Assembly: GCF_900113525.1 (NCBI RefSeq)
Contig: NZ_FOPP01000015.1
Coordinates: 30,122-94,121 of the forward strand
DNA length: 64,000 nucleotides
From: Pedobacter insulae
GTDB taxonomy: Bacteria > Bacteroidota > Bacteroidia > Sphingobacteriales > Sphingobacteriaceae
Direction: 5' to 3'
Shown: positions 8,346 to 17,357 of the stretch, piece by piece
Numbering within the stretch: position 1 is the first letter of the stretch
Layout: each line of letters begins with the position of its first letter
Position numbers and translations under genes: made by a program
Notes under the pieces: model-generated
Told to the model about the DNA's origin: nothing
The model's input: the letters and a program-made list of their open reading frames with translations, nothing else
The model's database searches: none

Positions 8346-8750
8346 CTATTTAATCATAACACCTGGTTTATTGAGCAAGGGGATTTTAATCATATTTCCT
8401 TCCACAATACTTTCAGGTAGAAAAATGAATTTCTTATCAAAAATTTCCTTTCCTATATAATAACTCAGCCAATATTCATTTGTTAAGCCAAACACCTGTG
8501 TGTCAATAGCTTCAACGCCTGCAAAAGAACTTGCAGCCAAATCGCCTATAAAATGTCGCAATAAAGAAGTTTTAACCTGTGCTCCATCTTTTTCGCCATA
8601 ACCTTTAGAGGTGATCATCACATTGCTAATGGGGATAGTCTTCAAATTAACAACGTAAACACTCCAGTTTTTAACTTCTGGAGTTTCACTCATTAAGACA
8701 ATAGCAATAGCTACATCTTCTACTACGTTATTTGGTAAATCCGCTTTCAA
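8346..8750 (-). CDS. Conserved hypothetical protein downstream of topA
   Basis: A 134-residue soluble protein with no signal peptide and no transmembrane helix. It reads like a compact alpha/beta domain, for example WSVYVVNLKTIPISNVMITS followed by an EYWLSYYIGKEIFDKKFIF segment. I do not recognise the family. It begins 13 bp after the topA stop on the same strand and is very likely in one operon with it. It converges on the YhhN gene with only 4 bp between the stops. Confidence 0.75.
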   Translation of the reverse strand: MKADLPNNVVEDVAIAIVLMSETPEVKNWSVYVVNLKTIPISNVMITSKGYGEKDGAQVKTSLLRHFIGDLAASSFAGVEAIDTQVFGLTNEYWLSYYIGKEIFDKKFIFLPESIVEGNMIKIPLLNKPGVMIK

Positions 8751-8763
8751 TAATCCTAAGTAA

Positions 8764-11316
8764 TTACTTTTTCTTTGCTATGACTTTTTTCTTGGCGGGT
8801 GCTTTTTTCTTTTTAGGTTCGAAAGCATTAGGCACTTGAGCCACAATTAACTTTTTAACGTCTTCCAGCGACATGGAAGTTAGTTCTTCGGCAGTAAATT
8901 TTTGCTTAGTTTTTGCATTAGTGCCTAACTTTAACATTTCCTTTCCAAAACGGATAAATGGACCCCATCTTCCATTTTCTATGGCTATTTTTTCATCAGC
9001 CCACTGTTGGATAAACCGATTGTTTTCTTTCTCAATTTTCTTCTCAATTAACTCGTTGATATCTTTGTGTGTTAACTGCTCGAAGTTAAAGGCTTTTGGA
9101 ACATTGATAAACAGGTTATTCCATTTAATAAAAGGACCAAAACGACCCGTTCCCTTGGTAACTGGTAAACCATCATAAGAGGCTACAGGAGCGTCTGCGC
9201 TAACCTTCTCACTAATGATCTCGATCGCACGTTGAATATCTACCGTGAGGGGATCTTCATTTTTTGGAATAGAGATAAACGCATCTCCCCATTTTACATA
9301 AGGGCCAAAACGGCCAACACCAACAGAAACTTCCTTGCCCTCATAATCTTCTAACTGGAATGGAAGTTTAAATTGATCTAAGGCCTCCTCAAGAGTTACT
9401 GTTGCAACAGATTGAGTTTTAGATAAACTAGCATAACGAGGTTTTTCAGCTGTTTCGTCTTCGCTTATCTCTCCAATCTGAACTAGCGGCCCATAACGTC
9501 CCACTTTTGCATACACGTTTTTGCCGGTTGTTGGATCTACACCCAATAAACGTTCTCCATTTGCTCTGTCTGCATTTTCAAGGGTATTTTCAACTTCACC
9601 ATGAAAAGGTGTATAAAACGAATGTAGCATTTTTGTCCACTCTTTTAATCCCTGGGCTATTTCATCAAATTGTTTTTCAACATTAGCTGTGAAATTGAAA
9701 TCAACAATACCTTTAAAATGTTCAACTAAAAAGTCGTTTACAACCTCACCAATATCCGTAGGGAATAGCTTTGCCTTCTCAGCGCCTGTAATTTCAGATT
9801 TGGTTACTTTATCGATATTTCCATTCGTTAATACCATATACACAAAATCCCGTTTTCTTCCATCTCTATCTTCCTTAACCACATAACCACGATTTTGAAC
9901 CGTAGAGATAGTGGGTGCATAAGTAGAAGGTCGGCCAATGCCCAGTTCCTCTAATTTTTTCACTAAACTAGCCTCGGTATATCTGGCAGGAGGACGGGAA
10001 AAGCGCTCTGTTGCAGCCAATTCCTTTATATACAATGCCTGTCCCTTGGTGAGTGGCGGCAGTAAATTATTGTTTTCATTGTCGTCGTCTTCCTCATCTG
10101 TTGATTCCAGATATACCTTTAAAAAGCCGTCAAATTTAAGTACTTCTCCCTCTGCAATTAATTCTTCATTTCGGGTACTGATATTTATTCCTACAGTCGT
10201 TTTTTCGAATACTGCTTCGCTCATTTGTGAAGCAATAGCACGTTTCCAGATCAAATCATAAAGACGCTTTTCTGAATTGTCGCCGTCTACGCTGTGCTGA
10301 CTAAAATAAGTAGGTCTAATCGCCTCGTGAGCTTCTTGAGCGCCTGCAGACTTGGTTTTATAAACTCTCGGTTGGTGATATTGATCTCCCCATGCAGATT
10401 TAATCTCAGCAGCAGCAGCACTAACTGCAGTTTCCGATAAATTTACAGAATCGGTACGCATATAGGTTATCTTACCACTTTCATATAAACGCTGGGCAAT
10501 TTGCATGGTTCTTGCTACTGAAAACCCCAGTTTTCGAGAAGCTTCTTGTTGCAAGGTAGAAGTGGTGAACGGAGCAGCAGGATTCCGCTTTGCGGGTTTA
10601 ACCTCTAAACTGCTAACTGCAAAATTTGCATTGATACAATCTTGTAAGAATTGCTCCGCATCAATTGCCTTTTCAAATCGCTGAGGCAATTCCGCTCTTA
10701 CAATTTCTCTTGCTTTATCAGTTGTAAATTGAGCCGTGACTTTAAATGCAGCAGTAGCATTAAATCTATTAACCTCTCGTTCACGGTCTACAATTAACCT
10801 AACAGCTACCGATTGAACCCGGCCTGCTGATAGTGATGGTTTAATTTTCTTCCACAGTACCGGCGATAATTCAAAACCTACTAAACGATCTAAAACCCTG
10901 CGAGCTTGTTGGGCATACACCAAATTGTAATCTATTGTTCGGGGGGCTTCAATAGCTTTTAGAATAGCTGGCTTAGTTATTTCATGGAAAACAATCCTTT
11001 TCGTATTATGTTCCTTCAGACCTAATGTTTCATATAAATGCCATGATATAGCTTCTCCTTCGCGGTCTTCATCGGATGCTAACCATACCATTTCAGCTTC
11101 CTTAGCAAGTTTCTTAAGTTCTGCTACGACCTGCTTTTTATCTGCAGGTACTTCATAAGTTTGGCTAAAGTTATTAGATGTGTCAATTCCCATGTCACCC
11201 TTCACCAAGTCGCGAATGTGACCATAACTAGATTTAACCAAAAAATCTTTTCCTAAATACCCTTCTATGGTTTTAGCTTTTGCTGGTGATTCGACAATTA
11301 GTAAATTTTTAGCCAT
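8764..11316 (-). CDS. topA: DNA topoisomerase I (type IA)
   Basis: The 850-residue enzyme relaxes negative supercoils. The Toprim domain is at the N-terminus (LLIVESPAKAKTIEGYLG, and SDEDREGEAISWHL with its acidic metal-binding residues). The active-site tyrosine is Tyr285 in ITYMRTDS. After residue 590 there are several topoisomerase C-terminal repeats with a GRFGPxxKW pattern (for example GRFGPYVKWGDAFI), replacing the zinc fingers of the E. coli enzyme. The protein ends in a lysine-rich tail. It is divergent from the glutathione peroxidase gene. Confidence 0.97.
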   Translation of the reverse strand: MAKNLLIVESPAKAKTIEGYLGKDFLVKSSYGHIRDLVKGDMGIDTSNNFSQTYEVPADKKQVVAELKKLAKEAEMVWLASDEDREGEAISWHLYETLGLKEHNTKRIVFHEITKPAILKAIEAPRTIDYNLVYAQQARRVLDRLVGFELSPVLWKKIKPSLSAGRVQSVAVRLIVDREREVNRFNATAAFKVTAQFTTDKAREIVRAELPQRFEKAIDAEQFLQDCINANFAVSSLEVKPAKRNPAAPFTTSTLQQEASRKLGFSVARTMQIAQRLYESGKITYMRTDSVNLSETAVSAAAAEIKSAWGDQYHQPRVYKTKSAGAQEAHEAIRPTYFSQHSVDGDNSEKRLYDLIWKRAIASQMSEAVFEKTTVGINISTRNEELIAEGEVLKFDGFLKVYLESTDEEDDDNENNNLLPPLTKGQALYIKELAATERFSRPPARYTEASLVKKLEELGIGRPSTYAPTISTVQNRGYVVKEDRDGRKRDFVYMVLTNGNIDKVTKSEITGAEKAKLFPTDIGEVVNDFLVEHFKGIVDFNFTANVEKQFDEIAQGLKEWTKMLHSFYTPFHGEVENTLENADRANGERLLGVDPTTGKNVYAKVGRYGPLVQIGEISEDETAEKPRYASLSKTQSVATVTLEEALDQFKLPFQLEDYEGKEVSVGVGRFGPYVKWGDAFISIPKNEDPLTVDIQRAIEIISEKVSADAPVASYDGLPVTKGTGRFGPFIKWNNLFINVPKAFNFEQLTHKDINELIEKKIEKENNRFIQQWADEKIAIENGRWGPFIRFGKEMLKLGTNAKTKQKFTAEELTSMSLEDVKKLIVAQVPNAFEPKKKKAPAKKKVIAKKK

Positions 11317-11456
11317 TCAGAACGTTTTTCTGCAAATAAAACTATAAATAACGCTAAAATCAAAATAGATATGGTAATTATTTTTTAAAAAAGCTGGCTT
11401 TATTCAGCGTAATTAGCTCAAATACATAACTTAAACACTCAATATGACCTGTTTAA

Positions 11457-11475
11457 GATATTTTTAAAAAATATC
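11457..11475. repeat. Perfect 19-bp inverted repeat between topA and gpx
   Basis: GATATTTTT and AAAAATATC flank a single central A. It lies in the 239-bp divergent spacer, which is otherwise AT-rich with no gene. It could be an operator or an incidental AT-rich palindrome. Confidence 0.4.
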
Positions 11476-11555
11476 AATTTCTTTACGATATAATTATTTT
11501 AGGCAACCATTTTGTAAGTAACTTCGTATATTGAAAAACAACTAATTCAAAAGAC

Positions 11556-12074
11556 ATGATCAACAACCTATTATTAATACTTAGCTTATGGATTACTCCG
11601 AATCCTCCTAAGTCTGTTTACGATTTCACAATTAAAACAATTGATGGCAAAGAAGTAAAGCTTTCGAAATTTAAAGGCAAGAAGATACTAATTGTAAATA
11701 CGGCTTCAAAATGCGGTTACACCCCGCAATATGAGGACTTGGAAAAATTACACAAACAATATGGAAAGGACGTAGTGCTGATTGGTTTTCCTGCTGGGAA
11801 TTTCGGTGGACAGGAACTTGCTACGAACACAGAAATTCAGGATTTCTGTAAGAAAAATTTTGGAGTAACCTTCCTTTTAAGCGAAAAAGTTAGTGTTAAA
11901 GGGCAGGATATCAATCCCTTATTTGCTTATTTAACAAATGAGGAGAATCCAGATTTTAAAGGAGATATAAAATGGAATTTTGAGAAATTTTTAATCAACG
12001 AGAAAGGTGAATTGGTACATCGCTATCGATCGGCAACTAAGCCCCTTTCCAGTGAAATTGTGAAGAATTTATAA
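11556..12074 (+). CDS. Glutathione peroxidase (Cys type)
   Basis: The 172-residue thioredoxin-fold peroxidase has the family motifs NTASKCGYTPQYEDLEKL (peroxidatic Cys about residue 53, Cys in place of Sec), GFPAGNFGGQE and the IKWNFEKFLIN block supplying the active-site Trp and Asn. In most bacteria such enzymes use thioredoxin. The first 16 residues are hydrophobic (MINNLLLILSLWITPN), so the enzyme may be exported or membrane tethered. A clean terminator follows, so it is a single-gene unit. Confidence 0.93.
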   Translation: MINNLLLILSLWITPNPPKSVYDFTIKTIDGKEVKLSKFKGKKILIVNTASKCGYTPQYEDLEKLHKQYGKDVVLIGFPAGNFGGQELATNTEIQDFCKKNFGVTFLLSEKVSVKGQDINPLFAYLTNEENPDFKGDIKWNFEKFLINEKGELVHRYRSATKPLSSEIVKNL

Positions 12075-12094
12075 GCATGCTTATTGTTATTAAG

Positions 12095-12125
12095 AGTCTC
12101 AATGCGTTTGTATTGAGACTTTTTT
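12095..12125 (+). terminator. Intrinsic terminator after glutathione peroxidase
   Basis: AGTCTCAAT and ATTGAGACT form a perfect 9-bp stem around an 8-nt loop, followed by TTTTT. Confidence 0.9.
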
Positions 12126-12138
12126 ATGATTTCTGTTT

Positions 12139-12906
12139 ATGAATTTTTCGCCCTATCTTATCCTTGCAACTACGCTCGCTATCGCTTTATATTTCATTTT
12201 CAAGAAAAAGAAATTGGTTAAGCGTCCTCTAAGCAAGCTAGAGCTACAACTATTAGGCACGCAGGTTGATTTCTACATCCGGCTGGATGCTGATAAAAGA
12301 AAGCTTTTTGAAGAAAAAGTGATAGCATTTCTCGGTGCAGTTAAAATTGAAGGCATTGGACTGGAAATTACCGCCTTAGATAAATTGCTCATTGCCTCAA
12401 GCGCCGTTATCCCTATTTTCGGTTTTGATAGCTGGGAGTACAAAAATTTAACCAGCGTATTATTATATCCCAACACTTTTAATAAGGATTTTCAGTTTGA
12501 AGGCGGTAAAAGAAATATAATGGGTATGGTGGGCACAGGATATATGAACGGACAAATGATCTTATCCCAAGCTGCTTTGAGGCATGGATTTTCAAAAAGT
12601 GCAGGAAAAGAAAATACCGGTATTCATGAATTTGTTCACCTATTGGATTTATCTGACGGCGCCACAGATGGTATTCCCGAGAATTTATTGACCCATGAAT
12701 ATATAATTCCGTGGGTAAAGATGATGCATAAAGAGATGGAAATGATTGCAAAAGATAAATCTGATATTAATCCCTACGCAATTACCAATGAAGCAGAGTT
12801 TTTTGCAGTTGTTTCTGAATATTTTTTCGAACAACCAGGGATATTAAAAGATAAACATCCCGATCTATATGAGCGTTTGAGTGAGATCTTTGCTCAAGAA
12901 CGATAA
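12139..12906 (+). CDS. M90-family zinc metallopeptidase, MtfA-like
   Basis: The 255-residue protein starts with a membrane anchor (about residues 6-20) followed by a KKKK stop-transfer. The zinc site is HEFVH (163-167) followed by LLD, with the distal NEAEFFAVVSEYFFE segment (about 207-221) supplying a third ligand, as in MtfA. E. coli MtfA regulates the glucose PTS through Mlc; no such partner is visible here, so the target is unknown. The gene stands alone between a terminator and the dinB promoter. Confidence 0.88.
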   Translation: MNFSPYLILATTLAIALYFIFKKKKLVKRPLSKLELQLLGTQVDFYIRLDADKRKLFEEKVIAFLGAVKIEGIGLEITALDKLLIASSAVIPIFGFDSWEYKNLTSVLLYPNTFNKDFQFEGGKRNIMGMVGTGYMNGQMILSQAALRHGFSKSAGKENTGIHEFVHLLDLSDGATDGIPENLLTHEYIIPWVKMMHKEMEMIAKDKSDINPYAITNEAEFFAVVSEYFFEQPGILKDKHPDLYERLSEIFAQER

Positions 12907-12947
12907 GTAGCGCTTAGGTATTTTCAGACCCCGCTTCAGTAGCTTCA

Positions 12948-12960
12948 CTAATTAAATTAG
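12948..12960. promoter_or_regulatory. Upstream copy of a CTAAT-N3-ATTAG palindrome
   Basis: CTAATTAAATTAG is a 13-bp palindrome about 60 bp before the dinB ATG. The same CTAAT-N3-ATTAG pattern recurs 32 bp downstream. The pairing suggests a dimeric repressor such as a LexA- or S24-type regulator; that is inference. Confidence 0.5.
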
Positions 12961-12975
12961 TTTAATGAAAATTAG

Positions 12976-13003
12976 AATACTAATAATATTAGTATTATAT
13001 TTG
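12976..13003 (+). promoter_or_regulatory. dinB promoter with overlapping 21-bp palindromic operator
   Basis: AATACTAAT-AAT-ATTAGTATT is a perfect inverted repeat at 12976-12996, with the core CTAAT-N3-ATTAG at 12980-12992. The -7 element TATATTTG (12996-13003, exact TAnnTTTG) begins on its last base. A protein bound to the palindrome would block the promoter. The ATG follows 8 bp after the -7 element, so the transcript has almost no leader. Confidence 0.65.
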
Positions 13004-13011
13004 TTTTTATA

Positions 13012-14178
13012 ATGGAGCTTGTCGACAAACATATCATTCATATGGATCAGGATGCATTTTTTGTATCCGTTGAAATTCTAAAAGATTCTTCGTTAGCGGG
13101 TAAACCCGTAATTATTGGAGGGATGTCTGATCGGGGAGTGGTAGCATCATGTAGCTATGAAGCACGTAAATTTGGAATTCACTCCGCCATGCCAAGTAGA
13201 ATGGCCCGGCAGCTTTGTCCGCATGCTGTTTTTGTAAAGGGTAGTATGGAAGATTACAGCAAGAAATCTAACGAAATCACACAGCTACTCCAAGAGAAGG
13301 TACCGGTTATTGAAAAGGCGAGCATCGACGAACATTATATTGATATGACCGGGATGGATAAGTTTTTTGGCTGCATGAAATTCGCTCAAGAACTACGAAA
13401 GTCCGTTTTAAACGAGATTGGATTACCGATTTCATTTGGTTTGTCGATCAATAAAACGGTGTCTAAAATGGTTACGAATGAGTGTAAGCCTAATGGAGAG
13501 AAGGAGGTGGCTAAATTGAATGTCCAGCCTTTTCTAAATCCATTATCTATTAAAAAAATACCCGGATTAGGGAATGCCACATTTATTAAGCTAAGTGAAA
13601 TGGGTGTTAGAAAAATCCATACTTTAACTCAAATTCCACATGATTTAATGTTTAAGATACTAGGTCAAAATGGTTTAAGTCTTTGGCAGAAAGCGAATGG
13701 GATAGACAATTCGCCGGTCATTCCTTACCGCGAACAAAAGTCTATTGGCAAACAAACCACATTCGATAGCGATAGCATGGATATTTCGGGCATGAAAATT
13801 ATTTTGACCGACATGATTACAAAACTTGCTTTTGAACTTCGCCAGAAACAAAGGCTTACTGCTTGCATTACAGTAACTATTAGATATGCCAATTTTGAAA
13901 CCGTGACACAGCAAGCAAAAATTCCATATACCTCCCTCGATACCGTTTTAATTCTAAAGGCAAAAGAACTCTTTGATAAATTGTATTCAAAGAGGATGCT
14001 TTTACGGTTAGTGGGTGTAAAGCTTTCTCATTTGGTTTGTGGATATGAGCAAGTTGGCTTATATGGACCGTCTGAGAAGATTTATAACCTTTATCAAAGT
14101 ATGGATAAAATGCGTTCAAGATATGGCGTTGATGCGATTAAACTAGCCACCGTTCTACCGTCAAAACTACGTCACTAG
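13012..14178 (+). CDS. dinB: DNA polymerase IV (Y-family translesion polymerase)
   Basis: The 388-residue Y-family polymerase shows HMDQDAFFVSVE with catalytic Asp12, the SCSYEARKFGIHSAMPSRMA finger segment and the second catalytic pair in SIDEHYIDMTG (Asp106, Glu107). The helix-hairpin-helix thumb reads IKKIPGLGNATFIKLSEMGV, and a little-finger domain follows. I see no obvious C-terminal clamp-binding peptide. The short dnaE starts 6 bp later, so the pair is one transcription unit. The palindromic promoter implies regulated, probably damage-induced, expression. Confidence 0.95.
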   Translation: MELVDKHIIHMDQDAFFVSVEILKDSSLAGKPVIIGGMSDRGVVASCSYEARKFGIHSAMPSRMARQLCPHAVFVKGSMEDYSKKSNEITQLLQEKVPVIEKASIDEHYIDMTGMDKFFGCMKFAQELRKSVLNEIGLPISFGLSINKTVSKMVTNECKPNGEKEVAKLNVQPFLNPLSIKKIPGLGNATFIKLSEMGVRKIHTLTQIPHDLMFKILGQNGLSLWQKANGIDNSPVIPYREQKSIGKQTTFDSDSMDISGMKIILTDMITKLAFELRQKQRLTACITVTIRYANFETVTQQAKIPYTSLDTVLILKAKELFDKLYSKRMLLRLVGVKLSHLVCGYEQVGLYGPSEKIYNLYQSMDKMRSRYGVDAIKLATVLPSKLRH

Positions 14179-14184
14179 CAAATC

Positions 14185-17178
14185 ATGTTTCTCAATATTC
14201 ACTCCCAATACAGCTTGCGTTATGGCACTATGGATATCAAAACTTTGATAGCAGAGGCAAGGGAGAAGGGTATTCACGAAATGGTGTTGACAGATATCAA
14301 TAATTCCACAGGATGTATGGAGTTTATTCGGCTTTGCAGGAAGGAAGGCATGGATGAGCAAGACGATGCAGGGAACATCATCAAGCCTGCGTATTACCTT
14401 AAGCCAATTATCGGAATAGAGTTTAGGAGAAATAACCAGCTCTTGTACATCGGCATTGCAAAAAATAAAGAGGGCATGAGAGCGTTAAATGAGTTTTTGA
14501 CCTTTCATAATCTTAATCAAATGTCTTTGCCTGATGAGGCACCTCCATTTGTCGATGCCTTTATAGTTTATCCCTATTCCAAAAGAACAGGTTTAAAAGA
14601 CAATGAATACCTGGGAATTAGGCCTAATGAGGTTAACAAGATCACTGGTTTATCTTTGATGGGGATGGAAGATAAGTTGGTGATCCTTCAACCAATAACA
14701 GTTAAGAATAGAGTTGAGCATAGGTTACATAAATATCTAAGAGCTATTGGTTTAAGTACGGTTTTAGGAAAGCTGGAGCCAGGTGATTATTGCGAGCCCG
14801 ATGAGGTTTTCGTTACTGAGCGCAATATTCAGGAGCGGTTTGAACGATACAATTTTATGATCGCAAATACGAAAAGGCTTTTAAGTTGCTGCTGTATGGA
14901 TGATTATACATTTGGCCATAAGAATAAAAAGACCTTCACTGGCAGTACACATGACGACTTATCGCTTTTAACCAAATTAGCAATGGAGGGGAGTACTTAT
15001 CGTTATGGGATAAATAATAAGGAAGCCATTGTAAGAATAAAAAAAGAACTTAAAGTAATTGCCGAACTCAATTTCTGCGCCTACTTTTTGATTACCTGGG
15101 ATATCGTAAATTATGCCATGAGCAAAGGTTATTATCATGTTGGCAGGGGCTCTGGCGCCAATAGCATCGTCGCATACTGTCTCAAAATAACGGATGTAGA
15201 CCCGATTGACTTAGACTTGTATTTTGAACGTTTTTTAAATCACAAGCGAAGCTCTCCTCCAGATTTTGATCTCGATTTTAGTTGGGACGAGCGAGAAGAT
15301 GTCCAGGACTATATATTTAAACGTTATCAAGGAGCAAATACTGCGCTTTTAGGTACAATGAGTACATTTAAAGACAATGCCATTATTAGAGAAATTGGCA
15401 AGGTAATGGGATTGCCAAAAAGTGAGATTGATAGCTTTACAGATCCTACTAAAAATCAATTGCATGCGAATAATGATGTTTTTAATAAACTACTGCAGAT
15501 TAATAGTAGGATGAAAGGAATGCCTAATCAGCGTTCCATCCACGCCGGTGGAATATTGATAAGTGAAGAGCCCTTAAGCTATTATACCGCATTGGATTTA
15601 CCTCCAAAAGGAATGCCTACTGTACAATGGGATATGTATGAAGCAGAATTAATTGGTTTGGATAAATTTGATATTCTTAGTCAGCGAGGAATTGGACATA
15701 TTAAAGAGGCCGTGCAACTCGTGTTGAAAAACAAGAAAGAGAAAGTAGATATCCATGATTTTAAGTCATTTAAGACCGACCCTAAACTCAATTCTCAATT
15801 AAGGGCAGGTACGCCAATTGGATGCTTTTATATTGAATCACCTGCGATGCGTCAGCTACTTAAGAAATTGCTTTGTGAAGATTACCTAACCCTTGTTGCG
15901 GCGAGTTCTATCATCAGGCCTGGAGTAGCCAGTTCAGGGATGATGAAAATGTATATCCAGAGTTATCATAGCCCGGATAAGGTGCAATATCTTCACCCAG
16001 TTATGAAGGAACAGCTAGCAGAAACTTTTGGTGTAATGGTGTATCAGGAAGATGTGATTAAGATTTGTCACCATTATGCGGGGCTTGACATGGCAGATGC
16101 CGATATTTTACGTAGGGGTATGAGCGGTAAATATCGAGCTAAGATTGAGTTCGATAAACTCGTAGCTCGATTCTTTGATAAAGCCAAAGAGAAAGGCAGA
16201 GATGAAAAGATTACCAAGGAAGTGTGGCGACAAGTATCCAGTTTCGCAGGTTATAGCTTTTCAAAAGCGCATTCGGCTAGTTTTGCAGTAGAAAGCTATC
16301 AGAGCTTATATCTAAAAACGTATTACCCGATGGAATTTATGGTTGCTGTTTTGAATAACTATGGGGGATTCTATCAACGTTGGGTGTACGTGCATGCTTT
16401 GCAGCAAACTGGAGCGAAGGTGCACTTGCCTTGTGTAAATCGCAGCGATAGTGTGGTAAATATTAAAAAAACGGAAGTCTATTTGGGTCTGATCGGTATT
16501 CAGGGTTTGGAAAATAGCCTAATTGAAATCATTCCAAATGAACGCAAAGAAAATGGTAACTATCGCGATTTGGAAGATTTAATTAGGCGCACCCAACTTG
16601 CTTTAGAACAAGCTGTTATTCTTATTCGCGTAGGCGCATTAAGGTTCACTGGAAAGGATAAAAAGGAATTGCTTTGGGAGATTCATAATTACTTGGGTAA
16701 TAAGACAAAAGTAGTGAGCGACAAAATGTTATTCCATTTTCCTCCTAAAGAGTATGTACTTCCAGATTTGGAAAACAACATGATTGAGGATGCTTACCAA
16801 GAATTGGAATTACTAGGGTTTCCCATTACTTTAACGATGTTCGATCTGCTTAAAACAAGTTACCGGGGCGATGTATTTGCTAAGGATTTAGAACAATATC
16901 AAGGCAAAGTTGTAAAGATGCTTGGGAATTTTGTTTGTGATAAAACTGTAAATACGGTAAAAAATACCAAGATGTGGTTTGGAACGTTTATCGATAGTCA
17001 GGGCAATTTTTTTGACACCACACACTTTCCAACTTCAAGTCCCGCTTACCCGTTTAGAGGCAAGGGCTGTTATTTAATTTTAGGTACAGTTGTGCTAGAT
17101 TTTGGGGTACCTAGCATTGAGGTGATGAAGTTTGCCAAATTACCGATTATAGATAATCCTGTGTTAATAACAAAATAA
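14185..17178 (+). CDS. Short DNA polymerase III alpha subunit, error-prone DnaE2/ImuC-like
   Basis: The 997-residue C-family polymerase is shorter than replicative DnaE (about 1,150 or more). The N-terminal PHP domain (FLNIHSQYSLRYGTM ... LTDINNSTG) lacks the His of the usual TDHG motif, so metal-dependent proofreading is unlikely. The polymerase core is intact: GRGSGANSIVAYCL and PDFDLDF with catalytic Asp360 and Asp362. A helix-hairpin-helix and OB-like region follow near the C-terminus. Pairing with dinB matches mutasome cassettes known in many bacteria. A primary replicase is an alternative that length and context argue against. Confidence 0.88.
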   Translation: MFLNIHSQYSLRYGTMDIKTLIAEAREKGIHEMVLTDINNSTGCMEFIRLCRKEGMDEQDDAGNIIKPAYYLKPIIGIEFRRNNQLLYIGIAKNKEGMRALNEFLTFHNLNQMSLPDEAPPFVDAFIVYPYSKRTGLKDNEYLGIRPNEVNKITGLSLMGMEDKLVILQPITVKNRVEHRLHKYLRAIGLSTVLGKLEPGDYCEPDEVFVTERNIQERFERYNFMIANTKRLLSCCCMDDYTFGHKNKKTFTGSTHDDLSLLTKLAMEGSTYRYGINNKEAIVRIKKELKVIAELNFCAYFLITWDIVNYAMSKGYYHVGRGSGANSIVAYCLKITDVDPIDLDLYFERFLNHKRSSPPDFDLDFSWDEREDVQDYIFKRYQGANTALLGTMSTFKDNAIIREIGKVMGLPKSEIDSFTDPTKNQLHANNDVFNKLLQINSRMKGMPNQRSIHAGGILISEEPLSYYTALDLPPKGMPTVQWDMYEAELIGLDKFDILSQRGIGHIKEAVQLVLKNKKEKVDIHDFKSFKTDPKLNSQLRAGTPIGCFYIESPAMRQLLKKLLCEDYLTLVAASSIIRPGVASSGMMKMYIQSYHSPDKVQYLHPVMKEQLAETFGVMVYQEDVIKICHHYAGLDMADADILRRGMSGKYRAKIEFDKLVARFFDKAKEKGRDEKITKEVWRQVSSFAGYSFSKAHSASFAVESYQSLYLKTYYPMEFMVAVLNNYGGFYQRWVYVHALQQTGAKVHLPCVNRSDSVVNIKKTEVYLGLIGIQGLENSLIEIIPNERKENGNYRDLEDLIRRTQLALEQAVILIRVGALRFTGKDKKELLWEIHNYLGNKTKVVSDKMLFHFPPKEYVLPDLENNMIEDAYQELELLGFPITLTMFDLLKTSYRGDVFAKDLEQYQGKVVKMLGNFVCDKTVNTVKNTKMWFGTFIDSQGNFFDTTHFPTSSPAYPFRGKGCYLILGTVVLDFGVPSIEVMKFAKLPIIDNPVLITK

Positions 17179-17357
17179 AAAAGGAGGAATGGTAATAAAG
17201 ATATCGCTAAGGGTCGAATCCATTTCCTATTCACTATTACGGATTTCTTAAGGGTAAAACTTTTCCACATAAAGGTGCATATTGACCGTTATTTTATTAA
17301 ATTCGCAAGGTTATAGTAAACCAATTGTAAATTCGTTTTTTAACGAACAAATTATTT

